This document shows, one piece after another, positions 16,280 through 25,658 of a DNA stretch of 33,182 bases (the stretch's first letter is position 1; each line of letters starts with the position of its first letter). A model generated the notes under the pieces. That model ran no database searches, had not been told where the DNA came from, and worked only from the letters and a program-made list of their open reading frames with translations. Location of the stretch: assembly GCA_012519745.1 (NCBI GenBank), contig JAAYPO010000091.1, forward strand, positions 1 to 33,182. The letters run 5' to 3'. Made by a program: the position numbers and the translations under genes. Origin of the DNA: Clostridiaceae bacterium. GTDB taxonomy: Bacteria; Bacillota; Clostridia; Acetivibrionales; DTU013.

Positions 16280-16603
16280 CTGCTCTTTCCGTTACGCATG
16301 TTTAACTGATAAATACCATGACATAATAGTATGATAGCCCAAACATATGGGATTTACAAGGAGGACCGTCCGATTATCGGTACTGCTGGCTGCATGACGC
16401 TATTTCCCGCGGTTTTGAAGCAAAAAAAACATGGAGTTGGACTCCATGCCCCTTATTAGGAGAAACGCTAATGTTCAACTTAATTATACCAGAGCTGCTA
16501 TTTGTACTAAATAGTTCCATACTCCTTTTTTTTACTGGGACTACAGTCCTGCAGACCGGGACTGTGGTCCTATCTCCTGCCGCGATTTCTCCGGTGCATA
16601 TCA
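16280..16603. other. Intergenic region between uppP and tsaD
   Basis: No convincing gene in this 324-nt region; short frames lack ribosome sites and family features. It contains the uppP terminator (16422-16448) and an inverted repeat near uppP: GGACTACAGTCC (16538-16549) and GGACTGTGGTCC (16559-16570), 12 bp with one G-T pair and a 9-nt loop. The latter is not followed by a T-run on the minus strand, so it is probably not a second terminator. A weak promoter-like TTGTAA-N17-TATCAT may precede tsaD. Confidence 0.55.
16422..16448 (-). terminator. uppP terminator
   Basis: CATGGAGT (16430-16437) pairs with ACTCCATG (16441-16448), loop of 3; on the minus strand the stem is followed by eight Ts. 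Confidence 0.85.
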
Positions 16604-17389
16604 CTATCTGAGCAGATATGTTGCTATGACGATAACACCAAGGATCAGTCTATATACCGCAAATACCCCAAAGCCTCTCTTTTTGAGGTAGTCCAGCAAA
16701 AACCTGATGCTCAGCACACCTACCACGGCAGAAGTCAGGATAGCTAAAATAAAGGGCAGCGGTTCAACGGGTACGCTGATCAGATCCTTGGCCTTATATA
16801 AGCCGCTGAGGAAAATAAACGGTGTGGAAAGTAAAAATGTGAATCGTGCGGCATCCTCTCTGGTCACCTTCATGGCCCTTCCGGCAGCCATGGTTATTCC
16901 GGAGCGTGATACGCCGGGTATCATGGCAAGCGCCTGTGAGACTCCTATCAGAAAGCTCCTTTTCAGTCCGATCTCCTTAAGTGTTACCTCTGATCTGGAG
17001 TACTTGTCTGCAGCATAGATTATCACGCCCATGACGATAAACATTATACCTATTATGAGGGGATTCCTGAATGTTGTCTCAATGTGCTCCTCGAAAAGCA
17101 ATCCCAGTATGCCTCCGGGTATACATGCCAGGACCAGATACCAAAATAGCTTTCCATCCTTTGATTTTGCATCTGTCAAGCCGGCTTTTATCAGCTTTAT
17201 CCAATCTCTCCAGAAGAAAAAGATCACCGCTGCCAGCGTCCCCATATGCAGCGCGATATCAAAGGCAAGACCCGGATCCTTCCAGCCAAAAAACCATGGA
17301 GCCAGCGTTATATGCGCCGTGCTCGATATCGGCAGGAACTCTCCCAGCCCCTGCAGGACACCATAAATAAAGGCTTCCAGCAAACTCAT
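16604..17389 (-). CDS. uppP: Undecaprenyl-diphosphatase UppP/BacA
   Basis: Integral membrane phosphatase that recycles the undecaprenyl lipid carrier for cell-wall synthesis and confers bacitracin tolerance. From the ATG at 17389 the protein has 261 residues, close to the usual 265-275, and carries both family signatures: GLGEFLPISSTAH (residues 14-26, catalytic Glu17 region) and MIPGVSRSGITMAAGRA in the second half. About eight hydrophobic segments are visible. The start is chosen from the GGAGG 7 nt upstream and the family N-terminus; a longer frame to 17536 is not supported. The family Thr before EFLP is Gly here (GLGEF), a minor change. It lies downstream of lonB but past that gene's terminator. 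Confidence 0.96.
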   Translation of the reverse strand: MSLLEAFIYGVLQGLGEFLPISSTAHITLAPWFFGWKDPGLAFDIALHMGTLAAVIFFFWRDWIKLIKAGLTDAKSKDGKLFWYLVLACIPGGILGLLFEEHIETTFRNPLIIGIMFIVMGVIIYAADKYSRSEVTLKEIGLKRSFLIGVSQALAMIPGVSRSGITMAAGRAMKVTREDAARFTFLLSTPFIFLSGLYKAKDLISVPVEPLPFILAILTSAVVGVLSIRFLLDYLKKRGFGVFAVYRLILGVIVIATYLLR

Positions 17390-17493
17390 TTCAAATCCTC
17401 CAATTGCCTGAATATCATTATCACAGTCGGTTGCTTCCTGTGACCGTTCCTTCATTGATACTTTGCTGTTTTGTACTGCTCCATCTCTGTCGG

Positions 17494-17508
17494 CAGAACT
17501 GTCCCTGA
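17494..17508. repeat. Dispersed-repeat copy (AGAACTGTCCCTGA)
   Basis: CAGAACTGTCCCTGA matches the core of the repeat at 28793-28807 (GAGAACTGTCCCCTGA) apart from one deleted C and one substitution. It lies in the uppP upstream region. Confidence 0.4.
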
Positions 17509-17552
17509 GAAGGACCTTCCCTATAATAACACACATAGAAGCTGAAGTATAT

Positions 17553-17585
17553 AAAAAAACAGTGAAAGCAAAATACCTTCACTGT
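17553..17585 (-). terminator. lonB terminator
   Basis: ACAGTGAA (17559-17566) pairs with TTCACTGT (17578-17585), followed on the minus strand by seven Ts. It lies 43 nt past the lonB stop codon. Confidence 0.85.
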
Positions 17586-17627
17586 AGATATATACTCCGG
17601 AGGAGAATTTATGTCTGTATTGTATTA

Positions 17628-19325
17628 TCAGAAACCCTTGTCGATCACGGGAGATGCTGCCAGCACAGGCACAGCCGGCTTTTGTACAGGTATATCATCA
17701 TCCTGCTTGATAGTGCTCTGATGGAAGGTGTGTGTGATCACCTCTGCGATGTCGTCTATCGGTATTACTTCAATACCTATGTCCTCAAAGGTCTCCTGCC
17801 AGTTTTCCTTTGGTATCAGGACCTTGTTTATACCTGCCAGCAATGCGGCCTCCACCTTCTCCGGCACGCCCCCCACAGGCTTTACCTTTCCCCTTATCGA
17901 AAGTTCACCGGTCATGGCGATGTCATTGTTCACAGGCAGATTCATTATCGCAGAATATACGGCCGCAGCGATGGCAATACCCGCTGAGGGTCCGTCTATC
18001 GGTATCCCTCCCGGGAAATTCAAATGTATGTCATATTCCTTTGCATCCACGTTCAGAAATTTTTTCAATACCGTCAGAACATTTTCAACAGAGGCCTTTG
18101 CCGAGCTGGATCTCTTCAGCCTGTGGCCTTTGCCCTCCATTTCCTCTTCTTCGACGATACCGGTGACCTTTATCATTCCCTTACCGGAGACGGCCTTCAT
18201 AGCTGAGACCTCGATATCGATGACGATACCGGTGGCATTCCCGAAAACGGCAAGGCCGTTGATGCAGCCTACCTGCATCTCCTGCGCCGTCACCTTTTTC
18301 TCTATCCGGGGGCTGTAATGTCCGAATTCCACCACCCATTCTATGTCCTTTCGGGTGATGATGCTCCTGCCCTCGACCTGTATCACACCGCCGGCTATTT
18401 GTATTATGTTCACGGCATCCCTGCCATTCTGTGCATATTTGGCGATCAGCTCCTCAGAGCCGTCCTCCATCCTGAAGCCTCCTCTGATTACCGCATTTCG
18501 CGCAATAGCAGCGATCTCATCAGTCTTCAGCGGTTTGAAAAATATCTCCACACATCTGGAACGCAGCGCAGGCGGAAGCTCCTCAGATGTCCTCGTAGTG
18601 GCGCCGACAAGCCTGAAATCTGCGGGCAGTCCCTTCTGGAATATCTCATGTATGTGCAATGGTACATTCGTGTCCTCTGTGCTGTAGTATGCGCTCTCAA
18701 GTATTACCTTCCTATCCTCAAGGACCTTGAGAAGCTTGTTCATCTGTATCGGATGCAGCTCACCTATCTCATCGATGAACAATATGCCCCCATGGGCCTT
18801 TGTCACAGCTCCGGGCTTGGGCTGCGGGATGCCTGCGACCCCGTACGCACCGGCTCCCTGATAAATGGGATCATGTACAGATCCGATCAGCGGATCGGCG
18901 ATACCTCTCTCGTCAAACCTCAGTATTGTAGCATCCACCTCAACAAATTGGGAATCTCTTCTGAATGGTGATATGGGCATCTGCTTTGCCTCTTCAAGTA
19001 TTACCCTGGCAGCTGCCGTTTTTCCGATACCCGGAGGACCATATATTATAACATGCTGGGGATTAGGTCCGCACAGCGCCGCCCTTAACGCTTTCAGCCC
19101 CTGCTCCTGACCGACTATATCAGTTAGCGACTCCGGCCTTGTTTTTTCCGACAACGGCTCTGTCAGCTTGATCTCCTTTAGTCTGCGAAGCTTCTCCAAT
19201 TCCTTCCGGGACGCTTTTTCAATGGCGCTTCTATTACCCTGCTGCGATTTTAAGAGATTCAGGAAATAGAGCCCTATTATCACTGAAAAGAAAAACTGTA
19301 TTATCAGAAAGGTATTGGTAAGCAT
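17628..19325 (-). CDS. lonB: ATP-dependent protease LonB
   Basis: AAA+ serine protease of the LonB/YlxX type, which in Bacillus is associated with the forespore. The 565-residue chain starts with a membrane helix (residues 5-24, IIQFFFSVIIGLYFL), then the AAA+ domain with Walker A GPPGIGKT (96-103) and Walker B GILFIDEIGEL, a sensor-like ATTRTSEELPPALRSRC, and a Lon peptidase domain with the catalytic Ser447 in DGPSAG and the Lys of the GGVPEKVEAALLAG segment. The residues after the peptidase domain (from HQSTIKQDDD) form a Pro/Ala-rich tail. An AGGAGG lies 7 nt before the ATG. It follows clpX but the clpX terminator separates them, so it has its own promoter, not identified. Confidence 0.95.
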   Translation of the reverse strand: MLTNTFLIIQFFFSVIIGLYFLNLLKSQQGNRSAIEKASRKELEKLRRLKEIKLTEPLSEKTRPESLTDIVGQEQGLKALRAALCGPNPQHVIIYGPPGIGKTAAARVILEEAKQMPISPFRRDSQFVEVDATILRFDERGIADPLIGSVHDPIYQGAGAYGVAGIPQPKPGAVTKAHGGILFIDEIGELHPIQMNKLLKVLEDRKVILESAYYSTEDTNVPLHIHEIFQKGLPADFRLVGATTRTSEELPPALRSRCVEIFFKPLKTDEIAAIARNAVIRGGFRMEDGSEELIAKYAQNGRDAVNIIQIAGGVIQVEGRSIITRKDIEWVVEFGHYSPRIEKKVTAQEMQVGCINGLAVFGNATGIVIDIEVSAMKAVSGKGMIKVTGIVEEEEMEGKGHRLKRSSSAKASVENVLTVLKKFLNVDAKEYDIHLNFPGGIPIDGPSAGIAIAAAVYSAIMNLPVNNDIAMTGELSIRGKVKPVGGVPEKVEAALLAGINKVLIPKENWQETFEDIGIEVIPIDDIAEVITHTFHQSTIKQDDDIPVQKPAVPVLAASPVIDKGF

Positions 19326-19415
19326 TCCATCTCCTCCTCGGATCCTGATTTTCTGTTGTCCGGTAATGCATTCGCCTCGTTATATTATTAACTTTTAAGA
19401 TAAATTTATCCGCAT

Positions 19416-19443
19416 AAAAAAAAAGGGCATTCAGCCCTTTTTC
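19416..19443 (-). terminator. clpX terminator
   Basis: AAAGGGC and GCCCTTT around ATTCA, with flanking A- and T-runs of about nine and six, form a strong intrinsic terminator 10 nt past the clpX stop codon. Confidence 0.85.
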
Positions 19444-19453
19444 CGTCTTTTGC

Positions 19454-20749
19454 TTATGATGCGGTTTCCTTCTTGACCCGTGACTTTTTTCCGGAGGTCT
19501 TCTTGAGCGGCTTTTTGTTTTCGTTCAGGACCAGCTCCGGTTCAGCATTGTTTTCGATGGTGTCTTTTGTCACTATGCATTTTTCTATATTGTTAGCCGA
19601 CGGGATATCATACATCACATCCAGCATGACCTCCTCTATGATGGCCCTGAGCCCTCTGGCTCCGGTCTCCCGGGCAAGTGTCTTGTCAGCGATGGCTTCC
19701 AGCGCTCCCTGCTCGAACTCCAGCAGCGTATCATCCATCTCGAACAGCTTCTGGTACTGCTTCACCAGCGCATTCTTAGGCTCGGTGAGTATCTGCACCA
19801 GAGCCTGTCTGTCCAGGGAGCCCAGTGTTACTATCACCGGGAGCCTTCCCACGAACTCGGGTATCAGCCCGTACTTGAGCAGATCCTGAGGAAGCAGCTT
19901 CGAGAGTATCTCTCCGATGTTTTCTTCCTTGCTGCTTTCGATTTTTGCCCCAAATCCGATGGCCCTGGTCCCGATCCTGTTCTTTATTATCTTCTCTATA
20001 CCGTCAAATGCTCCGCCGCATATGAACAGTATGTTTGTGGTATCTATCTGGATGAACTCCTGGTGAGGGTGCTTCCTGCCGCCCTGTGGCGGTACCGATG
20101 CTGTGGTGCCCTCAAGTATTTTCAGCAGCGCCTGCTGAACGCCTTCTCCGCTGACATCCCTTGTAATAGAGGGATTCTCGGATTTCCTTGCGATCTTGTC
20201 TATCTCATCTATATATATGATCCCTTTTTCTGCCCGCTCTATATCGAAGTCGGCAGCCTGGATGAGCTTGAGCAAAATGTTCTCAACATCCTCCCCCACA
20301 TAACCGGCTTCCGTCAGCGATGTAGCATCTGCTATTGCAAACGGCACGTTGAGCAGCCTTGCCAGCGTCTGTGCCAGCAAGGTCTTGCCTGAGCCGGTAG
20401 GCCCGACCATTACTATGTTGCTCTTTTGTATCTCCACGTCACTGGATTTTATGTCGGTGTTGATTCTCTTATAATGATTGTACACCGCCACTGCAAGGGA
20501 TTTCTTTGCATCCTCCTGACCAATGACATATTGATCGAGTATCGCTTTTATCTCCTTCGGCTTGGGTATATCATTGAGCTCGGCATCTGCCTTTGTCTCG
20601 TCGAATTCTTCCTCGATGATCTCGGAACAAAGCTCTATGCATTCGTCACAAATGTATACTCCAGGGCCTGCGACCAACCTTTTGACCTGCTCCTGAGTTT
20701 TGCCGCAGAAGGAACATTTTAACTGTTTCTTCTCATCATATCTGGACAT
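19454..20749 (-). CDS. clpX: ClpX, unfoldase subunit of ClpXP
   Basis: AAA+ unfoldase that recognises substrates, including proteins carrying the tmRNA tag, and feeds them to ClpP. The 431-residue protein shows the N-terminal zinc domain (Cys12, Cys15, Cys34, Cys37), Walker [10 protein letters not shown], the pore loop GYVGED, Walker [11 protein letters not shown] and the IGF loop (RAIGFG) that docks on ClpP. The ATG at 20749 is preferred to an adjacent TTG; GGGGTGG lies 4 nt before. It follows clpP by 12 nt, forming a clpPX operon. The C-terminal 25 residues are a lysine-rich, charged tail ([17 protein letters not shown]) longer than usual. Confidence 0.98.
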   Translation of the reverse strand: MSRYDEKKQLKCSFCGKTQEQVKRLVAGPGVYICDECIELCSEIIEEEFDETKADAELNDIPKPKEIKAILDQYVIGQEDAKKSLAVAVYNHYKRINTDIKSSDVEIQKSNIVMVGPTGSGKTLLAQTLARLLNVPFAIADATSLTEAGYVGEDVENILLKLIQAADFDIERAEKGIIYIDEIDKIARKSENPSITRDVSGEGVQQALLKILEGTTASVPPQGGRKHPHQEFIQIDTTNILFICGGAFDGIEKIIKNRIGTRAIGFGAKIESSKEENIGEILSKLLPQDLLKYGLIPEFVGRLPVIVTLGSLDRQALVQILTEPKNALVKQYQKLFEMDDTLLEFEQGALEAIADKTLARETGARGLRAIIEEVMLDVMYDIPSANNIEKCIVTKDTIENNAEPELVLNENKKPLKKTSGKKSRVKKETAS

Positions 20750-20761
20750 CAATCCACCCCA

Positions 20762-21346
20762 TTATTTCTTTCTGATCATTATGTCATCTACCAGACCGTA
20801 ATCCTTTGCGTCCTCAGCCGACATAAAGAAATCCCTTTCAGTATCCTTCTCTATCTTGTCCAGCGGCTGGCCGGTCCTTTCACTTAATATACTATTTATC
20901 CTGTTCTTTATTTTCAGCAGCCATTCAGTTCTTATCTTTATATCGGTCGCCTGCCCCTGTGTCCCTCCAAGAGGCTGATGTATCATTATCTCACTGTTGG
21001 GCAGTGCAAAACGCTTTCCCTTCGTACCGGCGGCCAGTAAAAAGGCTCCCATGCTTGCGGCCATGCCTACGCATATGGTCTGGACATCGGCCTTTACATG
21101 CTGCATCGTGTCATATATGGCAAATCCGGCCGTGACGGACCCTCCCGGGCTGTTGATGTACAGCTGTATGTCCTTGTCCGGATCCACTGAATCAAGATAC
21201 AGCATCTGCGCTACTACCAGGCTTGCAGTGACATCATTTACTTCGTCACTGAGCATGATGATCCTTTCCTTCAGCAGCATGGAGAATATATCGTAAGAAC
21301 GTTCCCCTCTATTTGACTGTTCTACAACTATCGGTACCAAACTCAT
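20762..21346 (-). CDS. clpP: ClpP protease subunit
   Basis: Tetradecameric serine protease core. The 194-residue protein has the triad Ser98 (GMAASMG), His123 (MIHQPLGG) and Asp172, and the family length. GGAGG lies 7 nt before the ATG. It is directly upstream of clpX, so the two are made from one transcript; tig lies 105 nt further upstream with no strong terminator between. The residues around the active site are unremarkable. Together with the ssrA tag at 705-740 it is the expected protease for tagged peptides. Confidence 0.98.
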   Translation of the reverse strand: MSLVPIVVEQSNRGERSYDIFSMLLKERIIMLSDEVNDVTASLVVAQMLYLDSVDPDKDIQLYINSPGGSVTAGFAIYDTMQHVKADVQTICVGMAASMGAFLLAAGTKGKRFALPNSEIMIHQPLGGTQGQATDIKIRTEWLLKIKNRINSILSERTGQPLDKIEKDTERDFFMSAEDAKDYGLVDDIMIRKK

Positions 21347-21451
21347 AATAATCCTCCTGACAAATACTTTTATGGTATATTACGGCATAAACAGATAAAA
21401 TATTTAAGCCTCATTATTGTTTCCCACAAAAAACGTAAAATAAACTGTTTA

Positions 21452-22738
21452 TCAGACCAGTTTTGCATTTTCAAGAAGGAAATCAACTGTCTTTCTTGCT
21501 ACCAATGTGCTTCTGATATATTCTATATCATCCGGCTGTAAATGTTGCCTGAATTCTTCCTCACTCTGCTTGTAATTTTCAGCCATCTTCTTTATCTCTT
21601 CACTGGTATCCTCATCCGACGGGACGATAGCCTCGGTCTTGCTGATCTTGTCGATGACCAGCTGAGTCTTTACCTCCTGCTGGGCTCTGGTTTTGAACTG
21701 TTCCCTGAAGGCATTCATATCCATTCCCATTATCTCAAGATATTTCTCCAGATCGAGTCCCTGATAGCGAAGCCTCATACCAAAGTCATACACCAGATTG
21801 TCTATATGCTTCTCTATCATTACATCGGGAATTTCAACTGTGGCATTTTCAACTACCTTTTCCACCACATTGTCCTCGTTTTCATGCTGAGCGGCGTGCT
21901 CTGCCCTGTCAAGGAGCTTCTTTCTGATATCGGCCTTGTACTCGTCAATGGTATTGAATTCGCTGATATCCTTAACAAACTCATCGTCAAGCTTGGGCAG
22001 CTCCTTTACCTTTATCTCCTTTACGGTCACCTTGAAGAGTGCGGGCTTGCCGGCCAGCTCCTTGCTGTTGTAGTCTTCAGGGAAGGTGACGTTTACATCC
22101 TTCTCTCCGCCTGCAGCCACACCGATCAGCTGATCCTCGAATCCCGGAATGAATGTGCCTGAGCCAAGCACCAGATTGTAATCGGTGCCCTTACCTCCTT
22201 CGAATGCCTCACCGTCTACGAAGCCTTCGAAATCAATAGTCACCGTATCGCCGGATTCGGCGGGTCTGTCCTCTATAGTAATAAGCCTTGAGTTTTTGTC
22301 AAGCTCCTTGTCGATCTCTTTTTCGATATCCTCGTCTGTCACCATGGCGCTTGCCTTTTTGACCTCTACGCCTTTGTATTCTCCCAGCTCGACCTCCGGC
22401 CTGACAGTCACTGTGGCGGTAAATATGAGCGACTGCCCCTTGCCTATCTGCTTTATGTCTATTTCCGGCCTGTCCACCGGGTGTATGTCGTTTTCCTCTA
22501 TGGCCTGATCATATGCCTCAGGACATACCTCGTTTATAGCATCCTCGTATAATACCTGGTCCCCGTAAAATTTCTCCACCATGTACCTGGGAGCCTTGCC
22601 CCTCCTGAAACCCGGTATGTTGAACCTTTTTGCGTTCTTTGCAAAGGACTTCTGCAGTCCCTGTTCGAATTTTTCCGCATCTACCTCTATCTCGAGTTGG
22701 ACAATATTCTTTCCTGTTTTCTCTACTTTAACCTGCAT
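21452..22738 (-). CDS. tig: Trigger factor (ribosome-bound chaperone)
   Basis: Ribosome-associated chaperone that meets nascent chains. The 428-residue protein shows the ribosome-docking signature FNIPGFRRGKAPRYMVEKFYG (about residues 39-59), an FKBP-type prolyl isomerase domain (SGDTVTIDFEGFVDGEAF...GSGTFIPGFEDQLIG, about 162-205) and a helical C-terminal arm region. Length is usual for the family. A promoter with a perfect -10 lies at 22824-22852 and the leader can form two hairpins. AGGAG lies 11 nt before the ATG. tig, clpP and clpX in this order are typical of Clostridia. Confidence 0.98.
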   Translation of the reverse strand: MQVKVEKTGKNIVQLEIEVDAEKFEQGLQKSFAKNAKRFNIPGFRRGKAPRYMVEKFYGDQVLYEDAINEVCPEAYDQAIEENDIHPVDRPEIDIKQIGKGQSLIFTATVTVRPEVELGEYKGVEVKKASAMVTDEDIEKEIDKELDKNSRLITIEDRPAESGDTVTIDFEGFVDGEAFEGGKGTDYNLVLGSGTFIPGFEDQLIGVAAGGEKDVNVTFPEDYNSKELAGKPALFKVTVKEIKVKELPKLDDEFVKDISEFNTIDEYKADIRKKLLDRAEHAAQHENEDNVVEKVVENATVEIPDVMIEKHIDNLVYDFGMRLRYQGLDLEKYLEIMGMDMNAFREQFKTRAQQEVKTQLVIDKISKTEAIVPSDEDTSEEIKKMAENYKQSEEEFRQHLQPDDIEYIRSTLVARKTVDFLLENAKLV

Positions 22739-22762
22739 CAGTTTTCATTCTCCTATCATTTC

Positions 22763-22808
22763 AGATTTATCAGCAACTGATAAAATTTATGGGGGCTGGT
22801 ATACCCCC
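22763..22808 (-). promoter_or_regulatory. tig leader hairpins
   Basis: On the minus strand the leader forms GGGGG...CCCCC (22808-22804 with 22795-22791) and, nearer the start codon, TTTATCAG-TTG-CTGATAAA (about 22767-22785). Neither has a following T-run, so they are not terminators. They may affect mRNA stability or translation. Confidence 0.4.
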
Positions 22809-22823
22809 TGGATTATCCCATAC

Positions 22824-22852
22824 ATTATAACAAAATATTTTTACAAAGCCAA
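22824..22852 (-). promoter_or_regulatory. Promoter of tig
   Basis: On the minus strand TTGGCT (22852-22847), 17-bp spacer, perfect TATAAT (22829-22824). The leader would be about 78 nt. Confidence 0.7.
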
Positions 22853-23001
22853 TACAAAACATTTTTTAATTTGAAAAGGCAGCAAAGGTGCTCTCTTTGT
22901 CATGTATATCAAGGCCTTCAGGCCATAACTCCCATCTCTGACAATGTATAGTATTTCCGTCAAAAAAGCGTATCTTTCAATATTGCCCAAAAACCGTATG
23001 C

Positions 23002-23766
23002 TCAGGTACCGGACGAGCTCAGCCGGACCGGTGCAAAGCCAAGATGATCTGCTGAAACAAGCTTGAAGTCAATACCCTCATGGTTCCCATCGATTGCATC
23101 TGCGCAGGCATCTCCGTGAAGATGTCCGTATATGCAGAGCTTCACATCATATTTCTTCATAATATCCATAAAGCCCGAAAACTCACCCTTTGAATTGTAC
23201 GGCGGATAATGTAGTGCAACAATGACCCTCCTGGGGGCAATTGCTGTGCTGCATGGCTCTGCAACGGGCCCCGGCAGTCCGACAGGAGCTGCTGCCGCGG
23301 CATTTTTAAGCGACAATTCCAGCCTCTGGAGCTCCCTTTTATATATTTTTTCATCCTCGGCCCCAAATCCGACCTCTCCTGGCATCACCCATCCTCTGGT
23401 CCCGCAGATCACATCTTCACCTGCACAGTAGCTGTTGTTGTGCATAAAGCTGATGGAATCGAATCCGTTCTCGTCAAGGAACTTATCCAGCTTGCTTTTT
23501 GTAGTCCACCAGTAGTCATGATTTCCCTTTGAGATGATCTTTCTGCCCGGCAGCTCATGTATGAATCTGAAATCCTCATATGCCTGCTCCAGGTAGGTTG
23601 CCCAGGAGATATCCCCCGGCACTATGACATGATCGCCGCTGGTGATCATTGATCGCCAGTTTTTCTCAAGCCTGCCCATATAATCAGCCCATCTGTTTCC
23701 GAATACATCCATGGGCTTGTCGATACTCATAGCCAGATGCAGATCGGATATAGCATACAACGCCAT
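23002..23766 (-). CDS. Metallophosphoesterase (calcineurin-like, COG1768 type)
   Basis: The 254-residue protein has the binuclear-metal phosphoesterase motifs: Asp8-x-His10 (ISDLHL), VPGDISW, SKGNHDYWW, ALHYPPY and YGHLHGDA. The MDVFGNRW segment followed by LEKNWRSMITSGDHVIVPGD matches the COG1768 predicted phosphohydrolase group, whose substrate is not known. An Ala/Pro-rich stretch (KNAAAAAPVGLPGPVAEP) lies between the body and the last metal motifs and looks like an expanded loop. AAAGGAAG precedes the ATG at 9 nt. A dispersed-repeat copy lies between it and uvrC. Confidence 0.92.
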   Translation of the reverse strand: MALYAISDLHLAMSIDKPMDVFGNRWADYMGRLEKNWRSMITSGDHVIVPGDISWATYLEQAYEDFRFIHELPGRKIISKGNHDYWWTTKSKLDKFLDENGFDSISFMHNNSYCAGEDVICGTRGWVMPGEVGFGAEDEKIYKRELQRLELSLKNAAAAAPVGLPGPVAEPCSTAIAPRRVIVALHYPPYNSKGEFSGFMDIMKKYDVKLCIYGHLHGDACADAIDGNHEGIDFKLVSADHLGFAPVRLSSSGT

Positions 23767-23784
23767 TGCTGGATCTTCCTTTCA

Positions 23785-23800
23785 GGGGACAGTTCTCCCC
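23785..23800. repeat. Dispersed repeat copy (GGGGACAGTTCTC)
   Basis: GGGGACAGTTCTC (23785-23797) followed by CCC. It is the exact complement of GAGAACTGTCCCC at 28793-28805. It lies in the 44-nt gap between the phosphoesterase and uvrC. Confidence 0.6.
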
Positions 23801-23810
23801 AAACCTTATA

Positions 23811-25655
23811 TTATCTGATCGACCTGAAAAACTCATACAGACTTTCAGCCAGAGATCTGCTGATGCCCTCTACCGCCTCCAGATCGTCTACACCGGCCTG
23901 CTTTATGCGGCTCACCGAGCCGAAGTGCTTCAGCAGTGCTTTTTTGCGTTTTGGTCCGATGCCCTCAGCTTCATCAAGGATGGACCTGGAATACCTCTTT
24001 GCTCTCAGCTTCCTGTTATAATCCAGCGCGAATCTATGTGCCTCATCCTGTATCGAGGTCACAAGCCTCAGTACCTTCAGATTCGATGTGAGATCGATCT
24101 CGCGCTCCGGCAGAACCAACCCCCTGGTCCTGTGCCTGTCGTCCTTGACCATACCGCATAGGGGGATCGTCACACCGATTTCTCTGAATACCTGACTGAC
24201 AGCATTCACATGTCCCAGTCCGCCATCGAGCATTATCAGGTCAGGAAGCTTGCTGAACCTGCTCTCCGACTCCTTCTGCCTCTCGGCCTCTGCATGCCTG
24301 AATCTTCGGTAAAGGACCTCCTGCATGCTGGCATAGTCGTTTTGTGTTTCGGTGGAGCGTACCCTGAAACGCCTGTATTCCTTTTTCGCCGGCTTGCCGT
24401 CTTCGAATACCACCATGGAGGCAACTATCTCCGAGGAGCCTGTATTGGATATGTCGTAGGCCTCTATTCTGCAGGGTATCTCTCCCAGTCCCAGCAAACC
24501 GGCCATCTCTCCCAGTCCCTCCTGCACTCCGTCCTGGTGTGAAGCTTTTTCACTGAAACGCTTTAGCTCGATCCTTGCGTTTTCAGCCACCATCTCCACC
24601 ATGTGGAGCTTTTCGCCTCTCCGGGGCACCCTCACATACACTCTTGTCCCTCTTCTGGAGCTCAGCCAGTCTTCCACCAGCTCCTTGTCTTCAATATCGA
24701 TTGCTATAATGATCTCAGAGGGTATGATTTTTGCCGTTCCATAAAATTGCTTCAGGAAGGAGGACGCAGTTTCCTGCAGTTCAGCCTCTCCGTTTCCTTC
24801 TATTATATAGAACTCCCTGCCAAGAAGCTTTCCTCCCCTGATAAAAAATATCTGGACGCAGGTGTCGGTACTGTTTGCCGAGAATCCTATAATATCCTGA
24901 TCCATGCCTGCTACCGACAGGACCTTTTGCTCCTGTGTGATATGTCTCAGACCCGTCAGCTTGTTCCTGAGAGCTGCCGCACGTTCGAATTCCAGCTTGT
25001 CGGCCGCTTCCTGCATTTGCTTTTCTATCCTTGCTATGATCACATCCTGCTTGCCGTCAAGAAAAGAGCAGATGTCACGCACCACCGCACCGTATTCTTC
25101 CACTCCGACCTTTCCGGCACAGGGTCCAAGGCACTGGCCTATGTGGTAGTTCAGACAGGGCCTGCTCTTGCCTATGTCTCTGGGCAGCACCCGTTTGCAG
25201 GTCCGTATCGGGAATACCTTCTTTATCAGGTTTATTGTTTCCCGGACAGAAATAACATTGGAATATGGACCGAAATAGCGGGCTCCATCCCTTTCCACCC
25301 GCCTTGTCATGAATATTCGCGGATACTCCTCATTCATGGTTATCTTGATGTAGGGATATGATTTGTCATCCTTGAGCAGTATATTGTATCTGGGCTTTTT
25401 GTCCTTGATCAGGTTACATTCGAGTATCAGCGCTTCAAGCTCAGTATCGGTGACGATATACTCAAATTCTTTTATCTTTGCCACCATGGCGGTGACCTTG
25501 GGAGTATGTGCCGCAGATGCCTGGAAATACTGCCTGACCCTGTTTTTAAGCACCCTCGCCTTGCCGACATATATGACGGAGCCGGTCTCGTCCTTCATAA
25601 GATAAACGCCCGGCTTATCGGGCAGTTTTTTGAGTTCTTCCTGAATATCAAACAT
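23811..25655 (-). CDS. uvrC: Excinuclease ABC subunit C
   Basis: Nuclease subunit that makes both incisions in nucleotide excision repair with UvrA and UvrB. The 614-residue protein shows in order the GIY-YIG domain (KPGVYLMKDETGSVIYVGKA, residues 14-33, N-terminal incision), the Cys-rich insertion with CLNYHIGQCLGPC, the UVR motif that binds UvrB (KQMQEAADKLEFERAAALR), the RNase H-like C-terminal nuclease (LPDLIMLDGGLGHVNA), and a double helix-hairpin-helix (EAEGIGPKRKKALLKHFG...AVEGISRSLAESLYEF). The length is usual. It begins 3 nt after the stop codon of the HPr-like gene, with only a weak AGG in front, so translation is probably coupled. Confidence 0.97.
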   Translation of the reverse strand: MFDIQEELKKLPDKPGVYLMKDETGSVIYVGKARVLKNRVRQYFQASAAHTPKVTAMVAKIKEFEYIVTDTELEALILECNLIKDKKPRYNILLKDDKSYPYIKITMNEEYPRIFMTRRVERDGARYFGPYSNVISVRETINLIKKVFPIRTCKRVLPRDIGKSRPCLNYHIGQCLGPCAGKVGVEEYGAVVRDICSFLDGKQDVIIARIEKQMQEAADKLEFERAAALRNKLTGLRHITQEQKVLSVAGMDQDIIGFSANSTDTCVQIFFIRGGKLLGREFYIIEGNGEAELQETASSFLKQFYGTAKIIPSEIIIAIDIEDKELVEDWLSSRRGTRVYVRVPRRGEKLHMVEMVAENARIELKRFSEKASHQDGVQEGLGEMAGLLGLGEIPCRIEAYDISNTGSSEIVASMVVFEDGKPAKKEYRRFRVRSTETQNDYASMQEVLYRRFRHAEAERQKESESRFSKLPDLIMLDGGLGHVNAVSQVFREIGVTIPLCGMVKDDRHRTRGLVLPEREIDLTSNLKVLRLVTSIQDEAHRFALDYNRKLRAKRYSRSILDEAEGIGPKRKKALLKHFGSVSRIKQAGVDDLEAVEGISRSLAESLYEFFRSIR

Positions 25656-25658
25656 AGC

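Noticed and set aside
16538-16570. Second terminator next to uppP
   Set aside because: The inverted repeat is followed by As, not Ts, on the strand of uppP.
16374-16604. 76-codon frame on the minus strand beyond uppP
   Set aside because: It crosses the uppP terminator, has no ribosome site and no protein-like pattern.
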